Virus record (IMG/VR): IMGVR_UViG_3300043449_000667
Location: 1 to 41,090 of that record
Strand: one strand, 5' to 3'
Origin: a virus
DNA length: 41,090 nucleotides
Shown here piece by piece: positions 14,865-22,834 of this stretch. Numbering within the stretch: the stretch's first letter is position 1; every line of letters starts with the position of its first letter. The notes under the pieces are model-generated. The model had not been told where the DNA came from, made no database searches, and was given only the letters and a program-made list of their open reading frames with translations. The position numbers were made by a program, and so were the translations under genes.

Positions 14865-15355
14865 TATTCTGCCTCTGTGAAGCGGTCTAAGCGTTTAGGC
14901 ATGCAACACATGCCATCAGCACTATGCACAGTTTCCTGGCACCATGCACTCTTGTACAATCCAACGTGGATTTTAAGAGCCTTGCTTGCGCGATCGCGCC
15001 CGCTTTGGATATTAACCGTATATGTAAAGCTACGGTCACCGCTTGCTTCGTGTGTACGAAGTTCTGGTGTATCAATAGAGTATGAGAAGATCATACCGCT
15101 CTTGCACAAATCAGTTAGGTACTGATTGTAGAAATCTAGTGGCAAGTGCCCTAGGTCTGCGTTCAACACGCCATCATACAACTCACTAATTTTCAGCAAG
15201 TCAAACTTGATGTGGTTGATGTTTAAGCCAGCACGTCGAGGTTGGTACTGGTTGTTGTTATTGTAACCACGCTGTTCACGTGGGCCACGGTTGTCACGAT
15301 AACCGCGATCGTTAAACTTAACGTGATTGTTAAGCGTATTGCTTGAGGCATCCAT
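14864..15355 (-). CDS. Hypothetical protein with a basic, disordered N-terminus
   Basis: A 163-residue protein. The start at 15355 (MDASSN) has GGAGG nine bases upstream, inside the end of the QueD-like gene. The first 45 residues are low-complexity, rich in Arg, Asn and Gly (RGYRDNRGPREQRGYNNNN), which suggests a nucleic-acid-binding tail. The rest is a compact domain with three Cys near the end. The family is not recognised. It lies between glycosyltransferase and deazaguanine genes. Confidence 0.6.
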   Translation of the reverse strand: MDASSNTLNNHVKFNDRGYRDNRGPREQRGYNNNNQYQPRRAGLNINHIKFDLLKISELYDGVLNADLGHLPLDFYNQYLTDLCKSGMIFSYSIDTPELRTHEASGDRSFTYTVNIQSGRDRASKALKIHVGLYKSAWCQETVHSADGMCCMPKRLDRFTEAE

Positions 15356-15701
15356 TTTCGCCATCCTCCGAAACTTCAATCCAAATTTTACGATCTGTGT
15401 ACTTTGCGGAGATTTCCTTGTACAGGTCATCTGCCATCATTTCACAGGACTTATAATCCAATTCTAACGTGCCCTTGTTGTAAAGGTTTTCGAGCCAACG
15501 CTTGAACTGGATAAACTCAACATCTCGATCATCATGGAACACTTCGAGATACACTTTAAAGTGGAACATGTGACGATGTGGGTATTGTAAAAAACTCACA
15601 TCGTACTCATCACCACTTGCCAGCTTAGGATCATGCCCTGCGGCAGGATACCTATGCACTCCTTCCTTGCGGAAGGTAACCCAAATCATGTCTTGTGACA
15701 T
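15330..15701 (-). CDS. QueD-like (6-carboxy-tetrahydropterin synthase family) protein
   Basis: This 123-residue protein aligns by eye with QueD/PTPS. H16 (GVHRYP), H42 and H44 (YPHRHMFHF) match the zinc ligands, DVEFIQFKRWLE matches the xxxDFxxLK segment, CEMMADDLY matches the xPTxExLA helix, and E112 in VSEDGENG matches the late Glu. The catalytic Cys expected about four residues before the HxH is missing (Leu/Phe there). It may be a QueD variant, a PTPS-like enzyme or an inactive relative. It lies near the DpdA-like gene, and FolE is in the same window. AAGGAG lies just before the ATG. Confidence 0.6.
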   Translation of the reverse strand: MSQDMIWVTFRKEGVHRYPAAGHDPKLASGDEYDVSFLQYPHRHMFHFKVYLEVFHDDRDVEFIQFKRWLENLYNKGTLELDYKSCEMMADDLYKEISAKYTDRKIWIEVSEDGENGCLKQYA

Positions 15702-15709
15702 GCTACTCC

Positions 15710-15907
15710 TTAGTCAATGTAGTTGTTGGCTTTTAAGTAGACCCACATCTTCCAGTCAATAGCTTGGAGATGCTTCAATACGGTGTCCAACTTTTCATTT
15801 AGTTCTTCTACGGTTGGAGCCGTTGCACCTTCTGCTACTGCTTTGCCTGGGACTGGCTTCTTTGTTGGCTTATTAAAGCTACCAACTTTAACTTCATCAT
15901 CGCTCAT
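15710..15907 (-). CDS. Small protein with a C-terminal coiled coil
   Basis: A 65-residue protein with a Lys/Pro-rich start (NKPTKKPVPGK) and a helical, heptad-like second half (VEELNEKLDTVLKHLQAID) ending in aromatic residues. It probably oligomerises. It is preceded by AAGGAAAAT and lies between two deazaguanine-pathway genes, but there is no direct evidence for a role there. Confidence 0.55.
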   Translation of the reverse strand: MSDDEVKVGSFNKPTKKPVPGKAVAEGATAPTVEELNEKLDTVLKHLQAIDWKMWVYLKANNYID

Positions 15908-15917
15908 TTTATTTTCC

Positions 15918-16436
15918 TTAGTTTACAGGGTTATCGCCTACATAGGCATGCCAAGGTGTAAATGTCTCTCTGTCCATAAGGTCATGTAAAGAATGACACC
16001 ACACACCAGGGTTCGTCGCATTAAAATCTTTATCGTCAATTTTAATCGTTGTATTGTAGTTAAGCAATTTCGTATAGGGTAGTTTGACCGAAATCATTGG
16101 GATTACACGATTATCTTCGGATGCAAGACTTTCTAAAAAGCCTTCAACTTGAGCCGAAGTAAAGTCAACAGTAACATAGTCAACCTTACCAGACTCTAAT
16201 ACGCCTTCAATCATTCTATCCCACTCTCGCCACGAATCGTGATCATCATTTGCTAAATTGTGTAAACTCATATTAGCACCAATATAAACGTGCTGTGCAT
16301 TAGAGTGTAACACATTACCAATGATCGTGTCAACCGGTTGAAGTCCAACTACAAACAAGGTCCGCATACCTTTAGCAGGAGAGTTTTCAACTTCCACTCC
16401 TGTAAAGAAATCCGGTGCAACACGTTCAATCGTCAT
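15918..16436 (-). CDS. Hypothetical protein coupled to the DpdA-like gene
   Basis: A 172-residue protein that starts inside the last codons of the DpdA-like gene (11-nt overlap) with AAGGAGA well placed upstream, so the two are probably translated together. It looks like an alpha/beta protein: RTLFVVGLQP, HVYIGANMSLH, DYVTVDFTSAQ and IPMISVKLPY suggest parallel strands, followed by ATNPGVWCHSLHDL. The family is unknown to me. The coupling suggests a function in the DNA modification step or as a partner of the transglycosylase. Confidence 0.65.
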   Translation of the reverse strand: MTIERVAPDFFTGVEVENSPAKGMRTLFVVGLQPVDTIIGNVLHSNAQHVYIGANMSLHNLANDDHDSWREWDRMIEGVLESGKVDYVTVDFTSAQVEGFLESLASEDNRVIPMISVKLPYTKLLNYNTTIKIDDKDFNATNPGVWCHSLHDLMDRETFTPWHAYVGDNPVN

Positions 16437-17994
16437 TGTCAAGGTCTCCTTCAAGGTCCATTAACTTTTCATTGTCTAAACTTGCCATATCGTCATCATC
16501 TGGTACTTCTTCTGCTGTATCAAAGATGTCATTGCTCTTGGCCTTACGTGCGGCTTCGACACCACCAAAGCTGATCGAGTTCAAGAACGTTGTATTGTCT
16601 GAAATCATTTGACGCTTGTCGGCCATTGGCGTAGCTGGATCAAATAGCACTTCTACAAAGTTGTTAAAGTACAGGATGTCATTTGGAATAAACTCACTCA
16701 GGTTAGGAGCCTTCTTACCGTATCCTGTTGCATCACGATAGTCTACGTTAGGATTACGTGCATATTCAATGTCAGCAAGACGTAATGTCTCTTGCACTGC
16801 TTGAATATGGTTGTAAACGTTATGGGCCATGATAAACAAGTAAGACAAAGTGTCCCAACTTGTTTTACCAACCTTACCATTCTTATTTGGATCGTTAGGA
16901 CCAAGATAACAAATATCACCTGCTACCAAGCGTTCCATAATAGGACCTTGGTGCGGCATTTCCAACTTAGAGTTCTTTAACGCCTTGTTATCAACACTCT
17001 TACTCATAGAGTAAGTTAGCTTGTTAGGAGTAAAGTAGTTGTAATTGTAAGACAATGCATAACCACCTGCCGCAACAAACGGACTTGCCGCGTCAAAGCT
17101 AATGTTGATGTTTGGATTGTAATGCTTTTGCAGTTGACGTTTGATCGAAGTCAAGTAGCAAGCCCACTTTAGTCGTCCAATGCCCAAGAAGTGAATCCAA
17201 TCTTTATCGGCAATAAGATCATCTTCAATTAAGTCGAGCAAGCGGTTCAATACACTAGGCATGTGCTTCATGTTAATACCAGCAAACGCCCAACCTTCAA
17301 GTGTACGGTCTTCAGTATAGCCCATTTCCTTAACAGACTCTGGCCTGCTAAAGTGCTTGATAGTGTCGTACCACAGTTTAGAGTTATCTGGTGTGCTACC
17401 AGAGATAACGTTTAGAAACTTTGTTGCACCCGGTACACGATGCTTCATAAAGTAATGAAGGTTGTGTACTGAAATGTCAAGGGTGTCTTCGAACTTGGTC
17501 AAACCAGTCTTAGCACTTAGCGGAGGTACTGCGGCAAACGCAGGAACGTCAAGTGTCATTGACCAATCAGAAGTATGTTCCAGATAGCGTAGAATTTCCT
17601 CACGGAACTTATCGCCTTCTGCACCTTTAATGTTCTTCCAATCCATCTTGATAACGCCAGTTGCCAATTGGAAACCAGAGCTGTCACCTACAATAATAGT
17701 CTTATTGCGATTACGTTTGTGAACCATTGGCTCTTTATCGTCACAACGAGTCAAGTTGCGATCGGCATGTCCCGCCGAGTACAATGCTACACCGTAATGA
17801 TAGTAGGAGTTTTCAGGATCAAGAAAGTTTACACCTTCAATGCCCTTTTCAAACTTAGCTGGCGCACGACCTGGCGGCACAAAGCTAGGGTCGCTAGCAA
17901 TCTTACCAAGCGTCTTAGTGTAGAATCCACTAATAGCTGGCAAGTAGAAGGCATAGTTGCCTTCCATTGCTTTTTTAGTTAAGTCGATGCTCAT
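16426..17994 (-). CDS. dpdA: DpdA-like DNA deazaguanine transglycosylase (TGT superfamily)
   Basis: A 522-residue protein related to queuine tRNA-ribosyltransferase. GDSSGFQ (103-109) matches the (S)DSGGFQ motif with catalytic Asp104. TLDVPAF follows at 148. WAFAGINMKH and LGIGR (270-274) match substrate-loop segments, and SFDAASPF (299-306) matches the nucleophile region, with Asp301. In phages such proteins (DpdA) exchange guanine in DNA for a 7-deazaguanine, usually protecting against restriction. The length exceeds bacterial TGT (about 375), with an acidic C-terminal tail. It overlaps the clamp gene by 4 nt, placing modification beside replication. A tRNA-acting enzyme is the alternative, less likely in this setting. 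Confidence 0.8.
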   Translation of the reverse strand: MSIDLTKKAMEGNYAFYLPAISGFYTKTLGKIASDPSFVPPGRAPAKFEKGIEGVNFLDPENSYYHYGVALYSAGHADRNLTRCDDKEPMVHKRNRNKTIIVGDSSGFQLATGVIKMDWKNIKGAEGDKFREEILRYLEHTSDWSMTLDVPAFAAVPPLSAKTGLTKFEDTLDISVHNLHYFMKHRVPGATKFLNVISGSTPDNSKLWYDTIKHFSRPESVKEMGYTEDRTLEGWAFAGINMKHMPSVLNRLLDLIEDDLIADKDWIHFLGIGRLKWACYLTSIKRQLQKHYNPNINISFDAASPFVAAGGYALSYNYNYFTPNKLTYSMSKSVDNKALKNSKLEMPHQGPIMERLVAGDICYLGPNDPNKNGKVGKTSWDTLSYLFIMAHNVYNHIQAVQETLRLADIEYARNPNVDYRDATGYGKKAPNLSEFIPNDILYFNNFVEVLFDPATPMADKRQMISDNTTFLNSISFGGVEAARKAKSNDIFDTAEEVPDDDDMASLDNEKLMDLEGDLDNDD

Positions 17995-18710
17995 TGCTGT
18001 GCAATTACTAGGTATTCGTATGCAATAACGCCAGAGTCAAATTCGATCTTGGCAACCTTTTCTGAGATACTAATGACAGGAGTACCTTGGCTTGCTGTCT
18101 TGAGTGCAAGCAACAAACTTTGGATTGGTAATGTCACCGGACGCTTTAGTGTCTGTGTAGTATCTGCAAACACAAACTTACCGCTGTGGCCGCCGCCAGC
18201 TGAACCACCGAATGTAAAGATCAACTTACCATTGTCTGTACTTGCTACCAAGTTAGGATCAATGCTGGCATACAAGCCTGCACGTTGGCTAAGTTCGCTA
18301 ATCTTATTAGCGGCTGGCTTAACAACCACATCCCATGTAGTACCCTTGAATGAACGGCTCTTAGTCTTCATCAAGTTAGTAGGAGTCAAACGATACTCGT
18401 CTTTGTTTCCATCGACACCGCTGAACGCCAAGCGATCAATTTCACTCTTGTTGTTTGTACCAGTTGCTACTTTGCTATCTTCTGAACGATACAAGCCGCT
18501 CAGACCTACCAAGAAGCCCAAGTTAAGCATACCAAACGCATCTGGCAGTTCATCTACTTTAGCCTTGCTGTTAGCAAGAACAGTAATAGTAGAGTCCTCA
18601 GGATACGCTGTAAACTTAGTAGTATCGGCGTCTTGTTCAACCAGGATCTCGTCAAAGGTTCCTAGACTTGCGATGTTTTTTGCTACATCAAGCACAATAT
18701 CTTTTAGCAT
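17991..18710 (-). CDS. Sliding clamp (T4 gp45-like)
   Basis: A 239-residue protein close in length to T4 gp45 (228). It shows the alternating strand pattern of clamp domains. It starts with MLKDIVLDVAKNIASLGTFD, has the GLSGLYRSED loop, and a late strand-rich part (KIEFDSGVIAYEYLVIAQ). There is no short unique motif for clamps, so the call rests on overall look, length, and the position directly downstream of the family B polymerase. It would tether the polymerase to DNA and may also activate late transcription, as gp45 does in T4. It has its own consensus sigma70 promoter and a GGAG ribosome site. Confidence 0.75.
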   Translation of the reverse strand: MLKDIVLDVAKNIASLGTFDEILVEQDADTTKFTAYPEDSTITVLANSKAKVDELPDAFGMLNLGFLVGLSGLYRSEDSKVATGTNNKSEIDRLAFSGVDGNKDEYRLTPTNLMKTKSRSFKGTTWDVVVKPAANKISELSQRAGLYASIDPNLVASTDNGKLIFTFGGSAGGGHSGKFVFADTTQTLKRPVTLPIQSLLLALKTASQGTPVISISEKVAKIEFDSGVIAYEYLVIAQQ

Positions 18711-18736
18711 TGTTGTGGTTCTCCAGTTATGTTACA

Positions 18737-18765
18737 ATTATAGTTTAAAAAGTTTTTAAAGTCAA
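18737..18765 (-). promoter_or_regulatory. sigma70 promoter of the clamp/DpdA operon
   Basis: The minus strand has TTGACT (18765-18760), a 17-bp A/T-rich spacer and a perfect TATAAT (18742-18737). The leader to the clamp ATG is about 20 nt and contains CTGGAG. Clamp, DpdA-like and downstream deazaguanine genes follow without large gaps, so this promoter probably serves them. Confidence 0.85.
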
Positions 18766-18770
18766 GGGAT

Positions 18771-21419
18771 TTAGGAAAACAAGTCATCCAGAAATCCTCT
18801 ATCCTTACTTAGATTTAGGTCCCATTTAAGTACACCCAAAAGGTTATCAATCTTAGAGTCAATGATCTTTTCTTCCATTGCTCCATGATCAAATGGTAGC
18901 TCCTTGAACCAGTCTGGCAGGTTCATCTCATCAATTGGATAAGCAATTGAATTGATTTGAAGCGGATTGTTCTTTAGCTTACACACAATAGCTTTCTGTC
19001 CATCAGTGATGTCCATACTACGTCTATCGCCATACGCTTCTTTGATACGGTTCCAGTTAATGGCCGCCATTGCATGTCCAACTCCACACTTACCTGTTTT
19101 CTTATAAACATCTGTATGCTTAGTTAGATTATTAACACGCTTGGGTGTGCCCTTTTCCCAGCCTGGGCGACTCTTAAACTCCTCACGGAACTGCTTGACA
19201 CGAGCCATGACCGTTTCCATGCTTGCACCTTCTAGCGTCATAGTAAGTGCTTCTTCCAAGAAACGTTGCATGAACTCTGGAGTATCAGCTCGCTTCATAT
19301 CAAGACCCATGGCTTTCAATTCGCCTTTAGATCCATCTTTATCTTTACGCTTGCCTTCCTTATCTGTAATAAGAACAGCATAACGCTTCTTGGTCATGTA
19401 GATGCCTTTACTAGCAACTACTTCTCGACCGGCTTTGATGATCTCACCTTGGCTCGCTGGCGCATTGAACGCACGATTCATAAACGCCGGGAACGTGCCG
19501 TTTACTTGATCAGAAATAGCATCATACAATTCGATAATCTTATCTACTGTCCAATCAATCTCACCACGTTCAATTTGTTCTTTGAACACTGGTACAGCCG
19601 AGAAGTAAACAGAGTCAGTATCACCGTAGATAATACTCTTACCCATGTGATCATACTCGCCAGTTAAGCAGTCATTTACTTGGCTTGCCATGTGGCGTGC
19701 AACAAGACGTCCGCATAATGTAGTACTCTGCCCCAGCCGTTGATCAAAGAATCGACTACCTGCGTTCAACAACGCACCATAAGCTGAGTTTAAGTTAATC
19801 TTCTTAACCAGCTGGCGCTTGTCCCAAAAGTCGTACATGTCTGTACCGTATGCTTCCTTAGCTTTTGCTTGCAATTCCTTACGTTCAGCATACCAACGTT
19901 CCAGCAGGCCTGGAATAACACCTTTAGTATCATACTTGAAAATGGTACCGTTGCCGCTAATCATAAGTGGTTGGCCACCGTGGAATACATAGTCATACAC
20001 TTGTGCAGAACTCATTTGTGTACTTGTCCCATCGGCCCAGTCAATAATCTCAGTTTGGCCGATGTCACGAGCCATAACAGATTCGTATTCAAAACAAGCA
20101 AACTTACCTTCCCAGAATTCTGCAATGCCTTTGCCGTCTGCAATAAACTCGTCAATGCCAGCTAACGTGCGTGTCTGGCGTACTTGTCCAATAATAGTCT
20201 CAGGACTCATATTCAACGCACGGATCAACGAAGGATACAGTGAGTTAATGTCCATGGAACCAATCCAGTCATGCATACCTGCTTTAGGAACAGCAACATA
20301 CGCACCTGCTGCCGCATTGTCCTTGGAGTCTTCACTGCGGCGAGGACGATCTGGTACCACCATGTTAAGGCGGTGGGCTTCGTTGATAACAGCTTGGTCG
20401 GTCACAGCAACTGCACCTAACGTGCCACGAAGCGTGACAGTGTTTGCATGACTAATCAGATTGGTAAGTTCAATAAACTTTAACTTGTCGTCTAGTTTCT
20501 TAAGCAATACAACGTCTTGTCTGTTGTAAGCAATAAACTTTTCAAAGTCGTTATTGTATAGTTGATCCAACGTACCTTCGTAGTGGATCTTGTTCTCTCC
20601 AAGTTCAATTTCACCAACATAGTCCAGTCGATAGCTTGGCAGTTCGTGATAGTTGTACTTGCGATACAGTTCAAGATAGTCAAGATGAACACGCCCGATA
20701 GGGTCATATGTTTCTAATGTCTTGCCATACTTTTCATATTCGCGGCGCTTGGGATATTGATCCCACAAGCAAATGCGACGAGTTTGGTCTTTGCCTAACA
20801 CACGAGTAATGCGGTTAGTAGTGTACGGAATATCAAAGCCTTCTGAGTTCCAACCACTTAGTACGTCAGCGTCTTCAATAAGCTCGAGCCACATGTCGAG
20901 CATTTCCTTTTCGCTGTTGCACAAGATAGTGTTGTCAAACTTGGCACAAATTTCTTTAGCAACTTCAATACTCATGCCATCGGGCTTTAGGCACAAAGTA
21001 ATGTTGACATCCATCCATGTCAAGTATGTAGTGATGGCTGTAATGTAGTTGAATGGATCTTCAGGTGGAGCGAAGCCCTTTACCTTGTCGTAAGATACCT
21101 CAATGTCAAAAAAGGCAACGTGAAGGTTAGGCGCATCTTGTCCGCCATACACTTCTTCCAAGCAACGGTTAAGCGGCTTGTAATCGCTTTCGCATAGTTT
21201 TCTGTTGCTATAGATTCTACGCTCTTTGTCAAATGCCGCGGCATTGCCAAGGATAACTCTGCTAACACGATCGCCGGCAATGTTAGTAAACTTGCCCTTA
21301 GAGTCGGGGTAGTAAAATACGTACTTGGCAGGATACTGTTTAAGTTCTCTCTTGCCATTCACACGTTCTACAACGTGGATGATTTCTTTTTTCTTATCGT
21401 GATATGCGTCAATAAACAT
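18771..21419 (-). CDS. Family B replicative DNA polymerase (T4 gp43-like)
   Basis: An 882-residue polymerase close in size to T4 gp43 (898). The exonuclease motifs are complete: FFDIE (D105, E107), NSEGFD (D196) and YNRQD (D302). The polymerase motifs are also complete: MDINSLYPS (D390), K540-x3-NSAYG and YGDTDS (598-603), plus TKKRYA. The C-terminal tail, GFLDDLFS, looks like a clamp-binding peptide. It copies the genome with the clamp encoded just downstream. It begins at an ATG preceded by AAAGAGAAAT, 17 bp after the previous gene. No inserted intein or intron is visible. Confidence 0.97.
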   Translation of the reverse strand: MFIDAYHDKKKEIIHVVERVNGKRELKQYPAKYVFYYPDSKGKFTNIAGDRVSRVILGNAAAFDKERRIYSNRKLCESDYKPLNRCLEEVYGGQDAPNLHVAFFDIEVSYDKVKGFAPPEDPFNYITAITTYLTWMDVNITLCLKPDGMSIEVAKEICAKFDNTILCNSEKEMLDMWLELIEDADVLSGWNSEGFDIPYTTNRITRVLGKDQTRRICLWDQYPKRREYEKYGKTLETYDPIGRVHLDYLELYRKYNYHELPSYRLDYVGEIELGENKIHYEGTLDQLYNNDFEKFIAYNRQDVVLLKKLDDKLKFIELTNLISHANTVTLRGTLGAVAVTDQAVINEAHRLNMVVPDRPRRSEDSKDNAAAGAYVAVPKAGMHDWIGSMDINSLYPSLIRALNMSPETIIGQVRQTRTLAGIDEFIADGKGIAEFWEGKFACFEYESVMARDIGQTEIIDWADGTSTQMSSAQVYDYVFHGGQPLMISGNGTIFKYDTKGVIPGLLERWYAERKELQAKAKEAYGTDMYDFWDKRQLVKKINLNSAYGALLNAGSRFFDQRLGQSTTLCGRLVARHMASQVNDCLTGEYDHMGKSIIYGDTDSVYFSAVPVFKEQIERGEIDWTVDKIIELYDAISDQVNGTFPAFMNRAFNAPASQGEIIKAGREVVASKGIYMTKKRYAVLITDKEGKRKDKDGSKGELKAMGLDMKRADTPEFMQRFLEEALTMTLEGASMETVMARVKQFREEFKSRPGWEKGTPKRVNNLTKHTDVYKKTGKCGVGHAMAAINWNRIKEAYGDRRSMDITDGQKAIVCKLKNNPLQINSIAYPIDEMNLPDWFKELPFDHGAMEEKIIDSKIDNLLGVLKWDLNLSKDRGFLDDLFS

Positions 21420-21436
21420 GTATTATGTATTTCTCT

Positions 21437-21832
21437 TTAGTAGAAGTGTCTAGCCAGTGCATCACGTAGCCGTTCATCATCTACTTCAATTTCTAGTTCT
21501 TTGAGTGTATTTTTAAACACATGCTCTAGGTCTTCAAAACGGTAAATGGCATTGTGCAAGCCAAGAAAGCCTGCATGTTGCGCGGCTGCATAAGCCTCCG
21601 GACCCCAGCCAAATGTATCGTATAAGATGCCACGATAGCTACGACCCTCATCAAGTTCGCCCCGGGCTAACTTTTCAACTACTGCACAAAACGCCCATAG
21701 TTGTTCTTCTGGTTCAAGACTGGAGTAATATGAATTGGCCATTTGTTGCCAGTCATCTGCGGCTTTGGCAAATTCTCTGCCAGACTCGTGTAATGCATCC
21801 ATTACTTCTTGCTTTTTGATTTCTTCAGTCAT
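21437..21832 (-). CDS. Hypothetical acidic helical protein upstream of the polymerase
   Basis: A 131-residue acidic protein, mostly helical, with FGWGPEAYAAAQHAGFLGLH in the middle and a charged C-terminus. I do not recognise the family. A consensus sigma70 promoter ends 5 nt before its ATG, so this gene probably heads the polymerase transcript with a leaderless mRNA. Its placement suggests an early function linked to replication. Confidence 0.7.
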   Translation of the reverse strand: MTEEIKKQEVMDALHESGREFAKAADDWQQMANSYYSSLEPEEQLWAFCAVVEKLARGELDEGRSYRGILYDTFGWGPEAYAAAQHAGFLGLHNAIYRFEDLEHVFKNTLKELEIEVDDERLRDALARHFY

Positions 21833-21837
21833 ATATC

Positions 21838-21866
21838 AGTATAGCACTATTGTTTGAGATTGTCAA
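21838..21866 (-). promoter_or_regulatory. sigma70 promoter, probably leaderless, ahead of the polymerase operon
   Basis: The minus strand has TTGACA (21866-21861), a 17-bp spacer and TATACT (21843-21838), followed by GATAT and ATG. The start codon lies where transcription should begin, leaving no room for a ribosome site. The -35 box overlaps the last codons of the upstream gene. Confidence 0.85.
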
Positions 21867-22068
21867 GCATTTCGTCTTGAGCATGTTGATGCCATTCTTT
21901 AAGCCATGGTGAGTGATCACATTCACGCACGTGAGCCATTACACGGTTACGGCCTGCGCCTTCCATTGCTTCGCCGATAGAGAATCTCATTACAGTACGT
22001 CCATGATGTTTAATCTCAACGCACATTGGATCATCCTTTGCGTTTGTCCAAGTAAATTCTTCGTACAT
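21847..22068 (-). CDS. Small hypothetical protein at the end of the array
   Basis: A 73-residue protein, His- and Met-rich, with GEAMEGAGRNRVMAHVREC in the middle. It lacks the W/F motif. Its ATG follows the upstream stop by two bases and uses TTGGAG, contributed by the upstream gene's terminal LTWS codons. Its own last codons contain the -35 box of the next promoter. Confidence 0.6.
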   Translation of the reverse strand: MYEEFTWTNAKDDPMCVEIKHHGRTVMRFSIGEAMEGAGRNRVMAHVRECDHSPWLKEWHQHAQDEMLDNLKQ

Positions 22069-22069
22069 A

Positions 22070-22378
22070 TCAACTCCAAGTTAGTTTAAAAAGCGCCGCT
22101 TCATTTTTGTTTTCAAAGACCCATGTGTTAGCACGATGCTTCCAATGATGCTTGCACTCGTTGTGTAGCCAGTTGTTCATATCAAGTGTAATACCAGAAG
22201 CAAAGAACTTTGGTAGTTCGACCTTTGTCCAACCTACTGCAACCATCATATCAGTAATAAGTTCCCAGTCGATTTCTTCTTGTAGGATCTTTGCAGCCTC
22301 TTCGGCATACTTTTCTTCTAATTGCTTTATCTTTGCATCGTGAGCATCTTGCATTACTTGCATTGCAGTTTTGTTCAT
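22070..22378 (-). CDS. W/F-motif family protein with an N-terminal helix
   Basis: A 102-residue protein. Residues 5-35 form a charged coiled-coil-like helix (KIKQLEEKYAEEAAKILQEE). Motif 1 is W70-LHN-E with W79 after it; motif 2 is F88-ENKNEA94-ALF-K-L99-T-W101-S. The start at 22378 overlaps the previous stop (ATGA) with GGGGTGGA upstream; a longer frame exists but would overlap the neighbour. The function is unknown; the helical arm suggests oligomerisation in addition to the shared domain. Confidence 0.7.
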   Translation of the reverse strand: MNKTAMQVMQDAHDAKIKQLEEKYAEEAAKILQEEIDWELITDMMVAVGWTKVELPKFFASGITLDMNNWLHNECKHHWKHRANTWVFENKNEAALFKLTWS

Positions 22379-22620
22379 TTGTATTGTCCACCCCAGGTTA
22401 GCAAAAACATATTGGCGGCTTCGCGCCATTCGAATTGAACAATTTCATATTCTCTGTCGTTATGAACAGTCATCCACTCCACGTGAAATCTGCGAAAGTA
22501 AGCGCCTTCATCGTCAAATGCACTGCACCACTCATACATTTCAGTGGTACACTTGGGTACTCGAATCCTATGACTAAAGTAAGGCTTATTGTTGCCGCCG
22601 TCTGAATAAAAGTATTCCAT
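22375..22620 (-). CDS. W/F-motif family protein
   Basis: An 81-residue protein with motif 1 at YEW31-CSAF (the usual N/H position is changed) and motif 2 at F63-EWREA68-ANMF-L-L74-T-W76-G. Four extra residues follow the motif. The segment between motifs is rich in acidic and aromatic residues. The start is a TAATG junction with the preceding gene. No function is assigned. Confidence 0.7.
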   Translation of the reverse strand: MEYFYSDGGNNKPYFSHRIRVPKCTTEMYEWCSAFDDEGAYFRRFHVEWMTVHNDREYEIVQFEWREAANMFLLTWGGQYK

Positions 22621-22832
22621 TACTCATTACCTAACACATCAAACATATCTGCGTATTCATAATGCCGCCAATCATCGTAATCAACATAAGTGTTGATGCA
22701 ACGTCGATATATTTTTCTACCCCACACACGTTCGCCTGTTGTGGTTTTAACAGGGTGCCAGGCAAACCAAAGCCTCCAAGGACTTATTTCTATCTTCCTG
22801 GCGATAAATGTATCATGTGGTCCTATATTCAT
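22620..22832 (-). CDS. Second-family small protein (GERVWG type), copy 1
   Basis: A 70-residue protein sharing the block PWRLWFAWHPVKTTTGERVW and then G-KI-x-RR with the product at 26720-26995. Both end with a tyrosine-rich AD/AF-F-D segment. It lacks the W/F motif 2. It uses AGGTGG from the upstream LRWS codons as ribosome site, 8 nt before the ATG. Similar FAWxPVR...GxxVW blocks occur in small phage and bacterial proteins of unknown role. Confidence 0.65.
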   Translation of the reverse strand: MNIGPHDTFIARKIEISPWRLWFAWHPVKTTTGERVWGRKIYRRCINTYVDYDDWRHYEYADMFDVLGNE

Positions 22833-22834
22833 CT

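Noticed and set aside
3202-17994. A QueC gene to complete the preQ0 pathway
   Set aside because: No product in the window shows the SGGxDS PP-loop or the QueC Cys set.
18049-18759. Long plus-strand frame (236 codons) opposite the sliding clamp
   Set aside because: It is antisense to the clamp, rich in Ser/Leu/Val as expected from the reverse of the clamp codons, and runs through the clamp promoter.
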